DNA of 59,720 nt from Leuconostoc lactis KCTC 3528 = DSM 20202. Lineage in GTDB: Bacteria > Bacillota > Bacilli > Lactobacillales > Lactobacillaceae. This document shows positions 26,017 through 34,956 of this stretch, in pieces. Both the position numbers and the translations under genes were made by a program. Below the pieces are notes generated by a model that worked only from the letters and a program-made list of their open reading frames with translations, was not told the DNA's origin and did no database searches. The stretch spans positions 1 to 59,720 of the forward strand of contig NZ_BMWM01000009.1 of assembly GCF_014651235.1 (NCBI RefSeq). Direction: 5' to 3'. Within the stretch, counting starts at the first letter, position 1. Each line of letters starts with the position of its first letter.

Positions 26017-26052
26017 ATGTTAATCAAAACATTGATATTTAGGGGTTTAAAC

Positions 26053-26943
26053 ATGCAAATTAACGATTTAAAATATTATGATGCGTTATATCATGAAAAA
26101 AGTTTTACAAAAGTGGCTAAAAAATTCAAAGTAAGTCAGCCATCCATTAGCAGTGCCATCAAACGGCTTGAATCATACTTTCAAGCCAAGTTAGTGATTC
26201 GCGGACATGCGACCGCAGATCTTAAATTTACGCCAGCCGGCGAACAACTCTACCAACATGCGGCCTCTATTTTAAATGAACTCGATAGCGCCCACCAAGA
26301 AATTACCCATTTGCAATCACGCACGACAACAATTGGACTGCCCCCGATTCTCAAACATGCTTATTTTGCCAAAATCGTGTTAGCCACCAAGGCTTTTGAT
26401 CGCCAATATAATATTGACCATATGCATATTTATGAAGCTGGCTCTAACGGATTAACCCAATCGTTGATTAATGGCGATATTGATTTAGCCTTACTTGGTT
26501 CTTTAGGTCAAGCCACTAATGACAAACTCCAAGTTTTTCCATTTGCCACAGCCCCGTTCTATATTTATATGGCCAAAACGAATCCGTTAGCCCAACAGCA
26601 AACTGGTATTTATTTTAAAGATTTAAAAAACCAACTATTTGTCTCATTTGATGCGAGTTTTATTCACGTCCAAGCGATGAAGCAACTGGCCAAAAACGCT
26701 GGCATTCGCCCCAAAACGTTCTTAAAAACCAATGATGTCTCCTTTCTCATGAGCTTAGTAGCCGAAAACATCGGGGTCGCCTTACTAACCAATATCGTAA
26801 CCCCAACCGATCCAAATATTGTCGCCATCCCCTTACTTGATGACAATCAACCAACTTTTAGTGCCAATGTGGCCTTTCGGAAAAATCATAATTTAACGAC
26901 TGAGGAAACTTTACTCATCCGGATTTTATCCCAACAAACCTAA
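26053..26943 (+). CDS. mleR: LysR-type regulator of malolactic fermentation
   Basis: This is a 296-residue LysR-family protein. The N-terminal winged HTH is clear: MQINDLKYYDALYHEKSFTKVAKKFKVSQPSISSAIKRLE has the usual LKYF-like helix and QPSISSAIKRLE recognition helix. The effector domain starts near residue 90 and would sense malate. The ATG at 26053 has AGGGG 7 nt upstream. An ATG 39 nt earlier lies in the candidate operator zone and is less likely. Divergence from mleA-mleP is the arrangement seen in other lactic acid bacteria. Confidence 0.9.
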   Translation: MQINDLKYYDALYHEKSFTKVAKKFKVSQPSISSAIKRLESYFQAKLVIRGHATADLKFTPAGEQLYQHAASILNELDSAHQEITHLQSRTTTIGLPPILKHAYFAKIVLATKAFDRQYNIDHMHIYEAGSNGLTQSLINGDIDLALLGSLGQATNDKLQVFPFATAPFYIYMAKTNPLAQQQTGIYFKDLKNQLFVSFDASFIHVQAMKQLAKNAGIRPKTFLKTNDVSFLMSLVAENIGVALLTNIVTPTDPNIVAIPLLDDNQPTFSANVAFRKNHNLTTEETLLIRILSQQT

Positions 26944-27026
26944 GCCAAATCCCATCGTGATTAGCAACCCGTAGCCCTGACAAATCAGGTATAATGAGTG
27001 AATATCGAACTCTAGAAAGCAAAAAA

Positions 27027-28139
27027 ATGATCACAGTAGTCAAAAGAATTTATACCGATAAAACGTTTTTGGTCACGTTGGGCTTAGCCATCGTTGCCCT
27101 TATTTTCGGCCAAGTGTCGCCGAAAGATATTGATAGTCACACCATTGTGGCACTGCTGGCGTTGCTTGTTATTGTCACCATTTACGGCCAACTCCATGTC
27201 TTGACTTACATCGCTAACACCATTGTGGCGAAATGTCGCACAACTCGAGATATCATTGGGGTAATGCTCCTCTTTTCATTTGTTGGCTCGATGTTTTTTA
27301 CCAATGATGTGGCCATTTTAACGCTCGTGCCTATCTTTTTTAAGATCAGTCAACAACTCAATCTCAAAAAAATTGTGCCGATTAGTTTATTAACGATCTA
27401 TGCCAATTTAGGCAGTGCGTTGACGCCGTTTGGTAACCCACAAAACCTCTATTTAGTCTCGTATTATCATCTCAGCTTACCGCACTTTATGACCTTATCA
27501 CTACCAATCGGTGTGCTTGGTTTTCTAAGCTTAGTTGTCGTCACCTTGTTCTTTCCGGCACGACCAATTCCAGCCATGACGACAACAGTCCCACCCATTG
27601 ATCGGCGCAAAGTCAGCTGGCTGTTAGTCGCTACGGTGATCGTATTACTTGGTATCTTGTCGGTCTTACCCATTTGGCTAGCCGTCGTGGTCAGTTTATT
27701 AGCCGCTGGTCTGTTAGATCGCCAAGTTCTCGTCAAAGTAGACTACGGCATTTTGTTCATGTTCATCAATTTTTTCATCATTGTCGGGGCCATTAGTCGC
27801 TTACCAGCCATTCACCACCTCTTATCATTCACAACCGACACAACGCTCAAAACATTTTTTGCTGGCGTCATCAGTAGCCAAGTGATTAGTAATGTGCCAG
27901 CTGCGGTATTACTCTCTAAGTTCACAACACACGTGACTGGTTTGTATCTAGGCGTCACCGTTGGTGGTTTAGGAACGCTCATTGCCTCACTGGCCAATTT
28001 ACTCGCTTTACGTCAATATCAACTATTTGACCGTGATCACTCAAGTTATCATTTTTTCAAAACATTTACTTGGCTCAACGTCGTCTATTTAGTTATTTTT
28101 ATGGTCATTGGCAGCTCAATTTGCCTCTGGCTCACCTAA
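27027..28139 (+). CDS. ArsB/NhaD-type (SLC13-like) anion or ion transporter
   Basis: The 370-residue protein has about ten hydrophobic segments. FFTNDVAILTLVPI and NLGSALTPFGNPQNLYLVSYY are hallmark half-site motifs of the ion transporter superfamily. The second repeat motif appears as SNVPAAVLLSKFT. The substrate may be a dicarboxylate, citrate, arsenite or Na+/H+. The start at 27027 is preferred because the earlier ATG at 26994 overlaps a TATAAT -10 box (26990-26995). It follows mleR by 83 nt, so a link to organic acid use is possible but unproven. Confidence 0.85.
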   Translation: MITVVKRIYTDKTFLVTLGLAIVALIFGQVSPKDIDSHTIVALLALLVIVTIYGQLHVLTYIANTIVAKCRTTRDIIGVMLLFSFVGSMFFTNDVAILTLVPIFFKISQQLNLKKIVPISLLTIYANLGSALTPFGNPQNLYLVSYYHLSLPHFMTLSLPIGVLGFLSLVVVTLFFPARPIPAMTTTVPPIDRRKVSWLLVATVIVLLGILSVLPIWLAVVVSLLAAGLLDRQVLVKVDYGILFMFINFFIIVGAISRLPAIHHLLSFTTDTTLKTFFAGVISSQVISNVPAAVLLSKFTTHVTGLYLGVTVGGLGTLIASLANLLALRQYQLFDRDHSSYHFFKTFTWLNVVYLVIFMVIGSSICLWLT

Positions 28140-28172
28140 AAAAGCAACCAAATGCGATTTGGTTGCTTTTTT
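28138..28172. terminator. Bidirectional terminator between the ion transporter and pnuC
   Basis: A 16-bp perfect stem (28138-28153 with 28157-28172) with a 3-nt loop overlaps the last base pairs of the plus-strand stop codon and ends 1 nt before the pnuC stop. A and T runs on both sides serve both strands. Confidence 0.92.
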
Positions 28173-28173
28173 G

Positions 28174-28965
28174 TTAAGCGGTTTGTGACTTTTTTAACCA
28201 CATATATTGGCCATAAAACGAATTAATTAACATCATGATTTGCAACGCGAGCATCGACGTTGCCCCAGCAGATGGATCTGCTTGCAAGGCTCTGGTCCAG
28301 ATAATCACGTTAATGACGTCTAATACAATCCAAGCAATCCACTGCGAGCGATACCCATAGGTCATCAAGACTTGCCCAATGATGCCAAGCGGTAATAGTG
28401 TCGCATCAAGGTAAATTTGGGCACCGTGCAGCGAATGACTAATGCCTAAAACAATCCCATAAATCACAAAGGTCATGATGAGATACAATACGGCATTTTT
28501 GGCTGATAGTTTTTTGGCTTGCACCGTATTGTCGCGCCCTTTATTTTGATGCCAAACCGAGATACCGACAAACTGCATCACAAAATAAAAAGATTGCGAC
28601 GCAATATCACCGATTAGATGATTATTTAAAGCAACAATTAACCACACCGCACAACCAAGGACACCCCAGCTGTAATTTGTTAAGCGTCCCTGATCCACTA
28701 AAATCAGATTCATGACCGTCGCGATACCAGTTATTAAGCTAATCCAACCAATAAAACCAAAGTTTTGACCTAAAATAAACACGACAACCGTTGCGCTTAG
28801 CATTAACCCCATCATGATGCGTGAGGTTTTGGTTAATGCTGTCAGATCACGTATATTCTCGCGTAAACTGAAGGTGTACCGGAGTTGTTTTGGCAACGCC
28901 TGGAGACCAAATTTAATGTTGGTCCAACGGGCAGCAGCCGAGTTTGTTAAGGCATTCATTGACAT
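28174..28965 (-). CDS. pnuC: Nicotinamide riboside transporter, PnuC family
   Basis: PnuC imports nicotinamide riboside, an NAD precursor, by facilitated diffusion. The 263-residue protein has seven to eight hydrophobic segments and the family signature in the last third, QWIAWIVLDVINVIIW, plus LTNYSWG in the middle. A hydrophilic head of about 45 residues precedes the first helix. AGGAGAACTT precedes the ATG. Related PnuT (thiamine) and PnuX (riboflavin) transporters look similar, so the vitamin is inferred. A long leader with a palindrome precedes it. Confidence 0.88.
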   Translation of the reverse strand: MSMNALTNSAAARWTNIKFGLQALPKQLRYTFSLRENIRDLTALTKTSRIMMGLMLSATVVVFILGQNFGFIGWISLITGIATVMNLILVDQGRLTNYSWGVLGCAVWLIVALNNHLIGDIASQSFYFVMQFVGISVWHQNKGRDNTVQAKKLSAKNAVLYLIMTFVIYGIVLGISHSLHGAQIYLDATLLPLGIIGQVLMTYGYRSQWIAWIVLDVINVIIWTRALQADPSAGATSMLALQIMMLINSFYGQYMWLKKSQTA

Positions 28966-29132
28966 GTTAAGTTCTCCTATTGTTTTTGAGTAGCCGTGTC
29001 GGGAAGCAACGCTACGTTGTGTCTGGGCAAGTATTCTCGGTTATTGGCCGGTCTATGGGGCATGCATTATCATCCGCTAAACTCCTTCTAGTTATTTGTG
29101 ATATATCACACATTATTGCTTGCCTTATTATA
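28966..29132 (-). promoter_or_regulatory. pnuC promoter, operator-like palindrome and structured leader
   Basis: A TATAAT -10 on the minus strand lies at 29127-29132. A perfect 14-bp palindrome TGTGATATATCACA (29097-29110) sits about 10 nt after the predicted start, an ideal repressor position. The remaining leader is about 155 nt and contains a CAACG/CGTTG hairpin and a possible GTAGC/GCTAC enclosing stem. It could be a riboswitch for NAD-related or thiamine metabolites, but no consensus was recognised. Confidence 0.5.
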
Positions 29133-29190
29133 GCGCATCAGCCTCACTAATAAAAGTTAAATTGAATTTTATTATGATGGCCTCATTACA

Positions 29191-29224
29191 TCACAAAAAA
29201 ACCAATCATTCAACATGATTGGTT
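29191..29224 (-). terminator. Terminator after the uracil-DNA glycosylase gene
   Basis: AACCAATCAT (29200-29209) pairs with ATGATTGGTT (29215-29224) around a 5-nt loop, followed by a T run on the minus strand. Confidence 0.85.
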
Positions 29225-29230
29225 GCTCGT

Positions 29231-29800
29231 TTATTTTAAAATATTGTGCACGGTGGTTTGTAGTGCTGGCACAACGTCCTGTAAAAACCACGGATTCTTT
29301 TTCAACCAAATATTATTCCGTGGTGACGGATGGACAATCGGGAAATAGCGTGGCAAATAATGCACATAATTTTTAACGGTTGCTGTGATAGTATCCTTTG
29401 GTGACAAGTCGAGATAATAGCGTTGGGCATAAGCACCAATTAAAATCATCAGTTCAACATCAGGCATTTGCGCCAAAAGACGTGGATGCCATTTCTCAGC
29501 TATTCCGGCACGCGGTGGCTTATCCCCCGACTTGCCCTTACCTGGGAAATAAAAATCCATCGGAATGACACCGAACAAACCAGAATCATAAAAGGTCGTT
29601 TCATCAACGCCTAACCACTCACGCAAGCGGTCCCCAGAGGCATCATGCCACATAATGCCACTATCTTGCACTTTTCGGCTCGGTGCTTGGCCAATAATGA
29701 CAATTTTGGCCGTTGCTGGTGCCGAAAAAATAGGTTGCCAACCCTTTTGGGTAAAAGCCGCATTTTCCGGATCCGCCATAATTTCTTCTAAAATTGACAT
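29231..29800 (-). CDS. Uracil-DNA glycosylase superfamily protein
   Basis: This 189-residue protein has the two signature motifs of the superfamily: IIGQAPSRKVQDSGIMWHDASGD at the N-terminal catalytic loop and VHPSPRN at the C-terminal DNA-intercalation loop. Members remove uracil or related damage, but the small uncharacterised COG1573-like branch may act on other bases. The ATG at 29800 is chosen because a G-rich site (GGGGGG) lies 13 nt upstream; a longer frame starts at 29860. It follows the SDR gene and may be in the same transcript. Confidence 0.85.
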   Translation of the reverse strand: MSILEEIMADPENAAFTQKGWQPIFSAPATAKIVIIGQAPSRKVQDSGIMWHDASGDRLREWLGVDETTFYDSGLFGVIPMDFYFPGKGKSGDKPPRAGIAEKWHPRLLAQMPDVELMILIGAYAQRYYLDLSPKDTITATVKNYVHYLPRYFPIVHPSPRNNIWLKKNPWFLQDVVPALQTTVHNILK

Positions 29801-29868
29801 ACTACTTGTTATCCCCCCTAGAAATAAGTTCAGTATAACATCAATTTTTGACTCTGTCACATCTGCCT

Positions 29869-30606
29869 TTAATGCCCTAATGTCCAGCCCCCATCAATCG
29901 GCAAAACCGCACCATTAATGTAATCAGCCTGTGGACTGGTTAAATATAACGTCAAATCAGCGACTTCTTGCGCGGCAGCCCAACGACGGGCAGGCGTTTG
30001 GGCTACGACTTGTTTGGCCATCGCTCCCTCACCAGCAAAATCAGCCGCGTTCATCGGCGTCGCAATCGCCCCTGGGGCAATGGCATTAACATGTAACCCT
30101 TGCGGTGCATAATCAAAGGCGAGCTGCTTGGTATAACCAATAATGGCATGCTTACTCGTGGTATAAGCGGCCCCGCCACCACCAGCCGAAAAACCTGCAA
30201 TCGAGGCCATATTAACGATATGGCCATAGCCACGCGCCAGCATCGCCGGTAATACGGCATTACTTAAAATAAACATTGGCGTTAGATTCGTGTCGAGTAC
30301 GCGCTGCCATTCTGCCAAATTAGTGGCCAACGACGGCTGATAGTCATCGAGCACACCAGCCGTGTTGAGTAAAATATCAAAATCAACACGATTAGTCAGG
30401 TCAGTCGCTAGCGCGGTTAAGGCATCATGGTCCCGTAAATCAATTTGATAAGTTTGTAAACGCGGATGCACCAGCGAAATAGGTTGAAAGTCCAACGCAT
30501 AGACGTTCGCCCCTGCAGCCAAATAAGTCTCAAGTTGCGAAAAACCGATGCCTGAAGCGGCACCGGTTACTAAAATATGCTTGTTTTGATAATCTTGTTC
30601 AATCAT
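29869..30606 (-). CDS. Short-chain dehydrogenase/reductase
   Basis: The 245-residue SDR has the NAD(P) motif TGAASGIG near residues 14-21, the NTAG motif near 82, and the catalytic Ser with YTTSK near 148-152. The closing segment GAVLPIDGGWTLG is typical of FabG-like enzymes. Its ATG overlaps the queT stop by one base (TAATG), so translation is coupled to queT. Substrate is unknown. The coupling with a queuosine-precursor transporter is unexpected and may only reflect a shared transcript. Confidence 0.9.
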   Translation of the reverse strand: MIEQDYQNKHILVTGAASGIGFSQLETYLAAGANVYALDFQPISLVHPRLQTYQIDLRDHDALTALATDLTNRVDFDILLNTAGVLDDYQPSLATNLAEWQRVLDTNLTPMFILSNAVLPAMLARGYGHIVNMASIAGFSAGGGGAAYTTSKHAIIGYTKQLAFDYAPQGLHVNAIAPGAIATPMNAADFAGEGAMAKQVVAQTPARRWAAAQEVADLTLYLTSPQADYINGAVLPIDGGWTLGH

Positions 30607-31163
30607 TATTTACTCAAATCCACAATTTTACTCAACGCGTAAATGACAACACCACCAATAATCAGTGAGGCCAATTCACCTGGTACTAAACTCACATAAT
30701 ACGCCAGCCATTGCGCCATCAGACCACCTTTAGCCCCTGACGGGAAGGCACCACTAGCACCAATATTAAAGGCAAAAGTAAATTCGGCCGCCAAAATCGC
30801 CATCCCCAACGTCGATACGACAACGGTACTGATAATAATTTTGATTAAGGCACTAGTAACACGTCGTGCCAAAAGATACGTCACCCCAGTCATAATCACG
30901 GTCCCCAGTGTCCCAAATACCCAGTCAATCCAACCAAGTGGTGAGACCAAGTTTGCAATAAAGACCCCAATCCCTAATGCCACCACATAGCGCTTGTTCC
31001 AAGCGGCCAAATGATTAAGCCCTTCCGAAGCGCGTAATTGGACTGGTCCAAAAGCAATCGGTTGAATCACGAACGTAATTGCTGCGTAAATCGCTGCTAC
31101 TACCGCAATTAGGGTGATGTTATGCGCCTGACGGCCGTTAGTTGTTGTTAAATTTTTTTGCAT
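30606..31163 (-). CDS. queT: QueT-family ECF substrate-binding component (queuosine precursor uptake)
   Basis: QueT is the membrane S-component that binds preQ1/preQ0-like precursors and works with a shared ECF energising module encoded elsewhere. The 185 residues hold five to six helices and the family motif GPVQLRASEGLNHLAAWNKRYVVALGIGVFIANLVSPLG. A candidate preQ1-I riboswitch overlaps its Shine-Dalgarno, supporting the assignment. The ATG follows AGGAG at 8 nt. Confidence 0.9.
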   Translation of the reverse strand: MQKNLTTTNGRQAHNITLIAVVAAIYAAITFVIQPIAFGPVQLRASEGLNHLAAWNKRYVVALGIGVFIANLVSPLGWIDWVFGTLGTVIMTGVTYLLARRVTSALIKIIISTVVVSTLGMAILAAEFTFAFNIGASGAFPSGAKGGLMAQWLAYYVSLVPGELASLIIGGVVIYALSKIVDLSK

Positions 31164-31172
31164 GATGGCAAT

Positions 31173-31211
31173 CTCCTAGTTTTTTTAAGCGGGATGGTTG
31201 ATGAACCGCTA
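31173..31211 (-). ncRNA. Candidate preQ1-I riboswitch controlling queT translation
   Basis: On the minus strand a stem AGCGG...CCGCT encloses a 13-nt loop that begins UUC, and is followed by UUAAAAAAACUAGGAG. The A-rich tail ending in ACUAGGAG overlaps the queT Shine-Dalgarno, the usual translational layout. The loop does not offer the canonical UAG partner for the tail CUA, so this may be a divergent or degenerate member. Call rests on stem, tail and the queT context. Confidence 0.65.
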
Positions 31212-31232
31212 ATTACCAGCATAACATAGGGC

Positions 31233-31263
31233 GCAAAAAAAAGCCACGCAACGCGTGGCTTTT
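31233..31263 (-). terminator. rpoD: Terminator of the dnaG-rpoD operon
   Basis: AAAAGCCACGC (31239-31249) pairs with GCGTGGCTTTT (31253-31263) around a 3-nt loop, followed by a long T run. TTGCGT in its loop region and TATGTT 17 nt later could form the queT promoter. Confidence 0.93.
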
Positions 31264-31267
31264 AAGA

Positions 31268-32566
31268 TTAGATGTTACCGTCATCCATAAAGTCCTTCAA
31301 TTGCTTTGAACGACTTGGGTGGCGCAACTTACGCAAAGCTTTTGCTTCGATTTGACGAATTCGTTCACGGGTAACCCCAAAGACACGACCGACTTCTTCA
31401 AGTGTCCGGGTACGACCGTCTTCCAAACCAAAACGCAAACGCAAGACATTTTCTTCACGATCAGTTAACGTTTCCAAAACTGATTCTAATTGGTCACGCA
31501 ACATTTCATAAGCAGCTGAGTCAGCTGGTGAAATGGCTTCATTGTCTTCAATGAAGTCGCCCAAATGTGAATCATCCTCTTCACCGATTGGTGTTTCCAA
31601 TGACACGGGTTCTTGGGCAATCTTCAAGATTTCACGGACCTTATCTGGTGTCAAATCCATTTCAGCCCCAATTTCTTCAGGCAAAGGTTCACGACCCAAA
31701 TCTTGCAACAATTGACGTTGGATACGAATCAACTTGTTAATGGTTTCCACCATGTGAACTGGAATACGGATAGTACGGGCTTGGTCGGCGATGGCACGTG
31801 TAATGGCTTGACGAATCCACCAAGTGGCATAAGTTGAGAACTTAAAGCCCTTCGTGTAATCAAACTTGTCAACAGCCTTCATCAAGCCCATGTTACCTTC
31901 TTGAATCAAATCCAAGAATTGCATCCCACGACCAACATAACGCTTGGCAATTGAGACCACCAAACGCAAGTTAGCTTCCGCCAATTCTTGCTTGGCTTCC
32001 ACATCACCAGCTTCAATACGCTTGGCAATGTTAATTTCTTCATCACCCTTTAGCAAGTTTACGCGGCCGATCTCTTTCAAATACATCCGCACAGGATCAT
32101 TGATTTTAATCCCAGCTGGTGTATCTTCAGCTTGATCAAGTTCTTCTTTAGAAGGCTTGTTTTGCTTTGCTTGCAAGACTTCTGGTGCTGGTTCACCCTT
32201 TTCATCCACGATGGCCACACCAGCATCTTCAACTTTTTCCATCAAGCGTTCAATATTTTCACCATCCAAATGGAACGGTTCTGCCAAACGTTCTGACAAA
32301 GTGGCATACGTCACTTCTTTGGCTGGCTTATATTCAGCAATCAACGCTTTGACGGCTTTGTCATATTCTGGGCTCTTAATAATCCCTGACTTCTTAGCCG
32401 CTTTTGGCTTTGATGCACGACCGGCAGCAGCAGCTTCCTCTGGTGTTTTACCTTGTGCCAAAGCGAGTAACTCCGCTTTCTTGGCACGGCTATTATATGA
32501 AATGTTTTGTGAATCAAGATAATCTTTGATATCTGAGATTTTGCTTGAAGATAAATTAGTTGCCAT
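31268..32566 (-). CDS. rpoD: RNA polymerase principal sigma factor
   Basis: RpoD (SigA) directs housekeeping transcription. The 432-residue protein has an extended N-terminal region (1-140) with a basic AAKK patch, region 1.2 ([16 protein letters not shown]), region 2 with [15 protein letters not shown] that melts the -10 element, region 3, and region 4.2 with [20 protein letters not shown] for the -35 element. It lies downstream of dnaG, the classical macromolecular synthesis operon. AGGAG precedes the ATG. Its promoter preferences match the TTGACA/TATAAT boxes seen in the window. Confidence 0.98.
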   Translation of the reverse strand: MATNLSSSKISDIKDYLDSQNISYNSRAKKAELLALAQGKTPEEAAAAGRASKPKAAKKSGIIKSPEYDKAVKALIAEYKPAKEVTYATLSERLAEPFHLDGENIERLMEKVEDAGVAIVDEKGEPAPEVLQAKQNKPSKEELDQAEDTPAGIKINDPVRMYLKEIGRVNLLKGDEEINIAKRIEAGDVEAKQELAEANLRLVVSIAKRYVGRGMQFLDLIQEGNMGLMKAVDKFDYTKGFKFSTYATWWIRQAITRAIADQARTIRIPVHMVETINKLIRIQRQLLQDLGREPLPEEIGAEMDLTPDKVREILKIAQEPVSLETPIGEEDDSHLGDFIEDNEAISPADSAAYEMLRDQLESVLETLTDREENVLRLRFGLEDGRTRTLEEVGRVFGVTRERIRQIEAKALRKLRHPSRSKQLKDFMDDGNI

Positions 32567-32625
32567 GTCTTACTTCTCCTAATATACGGGTTAAACGCTA
32601 TCACCGGATCTTTGGCCTAAGCCAC

Positions 32626-34488
32626 TTACCCTGAATGTTGTTTCTTGAGGTTGATCAATTCTGTCATCAGTTGCAACAACTTGGTGTCATCATGTTGTTG
32701 CTTCGCGACGTTGATCAATTGTTGTAATTCTTGTACGCGTGCTTCAATCGGCGCCTCTTCCATAATAATTTGCAAATAATCACGAATCGCCTCATGCTCA
32801 ATGGTGAGGCCACCATAAGCCCGATCAATAGCCATAATTTTTTGATTTAAAGCTGGTTTCTGGATAAAATCCATAAACTGCGCTAAATCAAATGGTTCTG
32901 GATGTTGCCCTTGATAAATGGCCGCCAACATCATCAATAATTGATAATCTGGATGCACAAACGCAAACCCCGTGGTCGCTTTGACCTGGGCCAATACCTG
33001 TGGTGACTTAATCATGGCCATAAGCAAGGCGCGTTCCGCCTGCTCAACTTTAGTTAAGCGTTGCCCAACCCGCGGTTCGCTATCAGCTGGTGCTGCGGGT
33101 GGTGGTGTCATTTGATCCGTGTAGGCTTTTGGCGTACGTTTTGAATAATTTTGCGTAGCAGCTGGTCTGGCCCGACTTTGGGCCAACGTTTGTTGCAATT
33201 GTGCCTGCAACGCTTGTTTTGAAGTGCCAAACTCATTGGCGATTTTGGTCAGTTGTAAATCTTGTTCAACTGGCGTGGCTTGTTGCAAGGTTTGCATCAC
33301 CTCTTGCAAAAAAGCCAGATACTGCACTTGGTTGCTGAGATTTTTCCCAGTCCGAGCAGCGTTGACCAAGAATTCAACCGGTGTTTGAATATTTTGTTCC
33401 AAGGCTTGTTGCAAGGCAGCTGTGCCACGCTGAATCCGCAGGTCATCCGGATCCAATTGATCTGGTAAATGTACGATCCCAATCTCAACTTGTTGCGCAT
33501 GCGTGCGAATTAACGTAATCGCGCGTTTGGCTGCCTTTTGGCCTGCTTCATCCCCATCGTAAACGAGTAAAATACGCTGGGCAACCCGTGCCAATTGCTG
33601 AACATGTTCCGGGGTTAAAGCCGTTCCCATCGTGGCAACACCCATGGTTTTGCCCGCCATGTCTGCCGAAATGACATCCATAAAGCCTTCAAAAACCAGC
33701 GCTGTATTGGTTTGTCGCATCTGATTTTTAGCACGATCAAAATTATAAAGAATTTTGCCTTTTGTGAAAAATGGACTTTCTGGGCTGTTCATATATTTGA
33801 TGGTGTTATCTGACGCGAGTGCACGCCCAGAAAAACCAACCACTTGGCCACGTGCCGTCTTGATTGGCCACACAATCCGTCCCGCAAAACGATCACGCAT
33901 CACGCCTTGATCATTTGTAATAAACAATTCTGATGCTTGCAGGATATCTGGTGCGATATTTTGATCCTTGGCATATTGCAATAACACATTGTCATCCGGC
34001 GCAAAGCCAATCCCAAATTGCTTGATGACCGCATCAGATAACTGCCGCTTATCGTGTAAATAAGCTAAAGCTGTTTCGCCTGATGTGGTATTTAATAAAA
34101 TATGCTGATACAACCGTTGTGCCGCGGAATGCAAATCATAAATCGCTTGCGTGCGACTATCAATGGGATGCGCGGCTTGCACTGTTAATTGTTGATCAAC
34201 TGGCATATCCGCTTTTTCCGCCAAAGATAGGACCGCTTCAGGATAGCTCAGTCCCTCTTTTTCCATGATAAAAGAAAAAACAGAGCCTGAACGGCCACAA
34301 GAAAAACAGTTAAAGACTTGCTTATTTTCTTCGACGAAGAGTGATGGATGGCGATCATCATGGAAAGGACACGATCCGTTCCATTGGCGACCACGTTTGA
34401 CCAATTGTGTATATTCCCCGATCACATCAACGATATTCACTTTTTTACGCACTTCATCAATGAAGGCATCTGGGATTCGACTTGCCAT
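32626..34488 (-). CDS. dnaG: DNA primase
   Basis: DnaG makes RNA primers for replication. The 620 residues include the N-terminal zinc finger CPFHDDRHPS...CFSCGRSG (Cys40, His43, Cys61, Cys64), the TOPRIM catalytic core with EGFMD and YDGDEAGQKA, and a C-terminal DnaB-interaction domain from about residue 450. The linker near 430-460 is Pro/Ala-rich. AAAGG precedes the ATG. It is followed by rpoD 59 nt later. Confidence 0.97.
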   Translation of the reverse strand: MASRIPDAFIDEVRKKVNIVDVIGEYTQLVKRGRQWNGSCPFHDDRHPSLFVEENKQVFNCFSCGRSGSVFSFIMEKEGLSYPEAVLSLAEKADMPVDQQLTVQAAHPIDSRTQAIYDLHSAAQRLYQHILLNTTSGETALAYLHDKRQLSDAVIKQFGIGFAPDDNVLLQYAKDQNIAPDILQASELFITNDQGVMRDRFAGRIVWPIKTARGQVVGFSGRALASDNTIKYMNSPESPFFTKGKILYNFDRAKNQMRQTNTALVFEGFMDVISADMAGKTMGVATMGTALTPEHVQQLARVAQRILLVYDGDEAGQKAAKRAITLIRTHAQQVEIGIVHLPDQLDPDDLRIQRGTAALQQALEQNIQTPVEFLVNAARTGKNLSNQVQYLAFLQEVMQTLQQATPVEQDLQLTKIANEFGTSKQALQAQLQQTLAQSRARPAATQNYSKRTPKAYTDQMTPPPAAPADSEPRVGQRLTKVEQAERALLMAMIKSPQVLAQVKATTGFAFVHPDYQLLMMLAAIYQGQHPEPFDLAQFMDFIQKPALNQKIMAIDRAYGGLTIEHEAIRDYLQIIMEEAPIEARVQELQQLINVAKQQHDDTKLLQLMTELINLKKQHSG

Positions 34489-34956
34489 GGCCGCCTTTCA
34501 ATAATAAAAGTCGCAGTCCACAGTCTGCGACACGATTGAACTGTACAAAAAATTATACGTTTTTACACGCCACTTGTCAAGGTATTTGTTTCGGTGCAAT
34601 CGTTGATATGACGGCATTTTTATTTTTACGTTGCCAGATTATGTAAACTAAAAAGGACGTGAGCTCGTTAACGCTCAACCAAAAATTGACAACCTTTTAA
34701 CTTTTGTCTGGTTTAGATGTCCTGTATTGTGGTTTCGAGCAGTGATGACTAGTCTTTTTGCAATTTATTTTGAGGCATCTTGGCATTTTCTCATGTTCGC
34801 TCTCTGGTCAATACAGAAAATAAGCCACGACATCGACAATAAAATCCATCTTTTGATGTATTAAAATAAGATAAGTTTTTTATGATTTAAAAACTCCAAT
34901 TTGTTAATGTTTCATTACTTTTCTAGTTGTGATACTATTTAATCAAGGATCTTGAT
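34489..34956. other. AT-rich non-coding stretch between dnaG and the RsgA-like gene
   Basis: About 470 bases with no supported gene. They contain an imperfect inverted pair AGGACGT (34654-34660) and ATGTCCT (34717-34723), about 55 bp apart, and a short palindromic GAGC/GCTC. The region is richer in A/T than its neighbours, which suggests a remnant of an insertion or a transfer junction. No transposase motif was found. Confidence 0.4.

Noticed and set aside
28966-29120. TPP riboswitch in the pnuC leader
   Set aside because: ACTAG...GGAG and CCGAGA look somewhat like TPP blocks, but the diagnostic CTGATCTGG...GCGTAGGGA part is missing.
34654-34723. Miniature insertion element or IS remnant
   Set aside because: The inverted pair is only 7 bp with a mismatch, without target duplication or transposase motif, so it was kept only as a note on the non-coding stretch.
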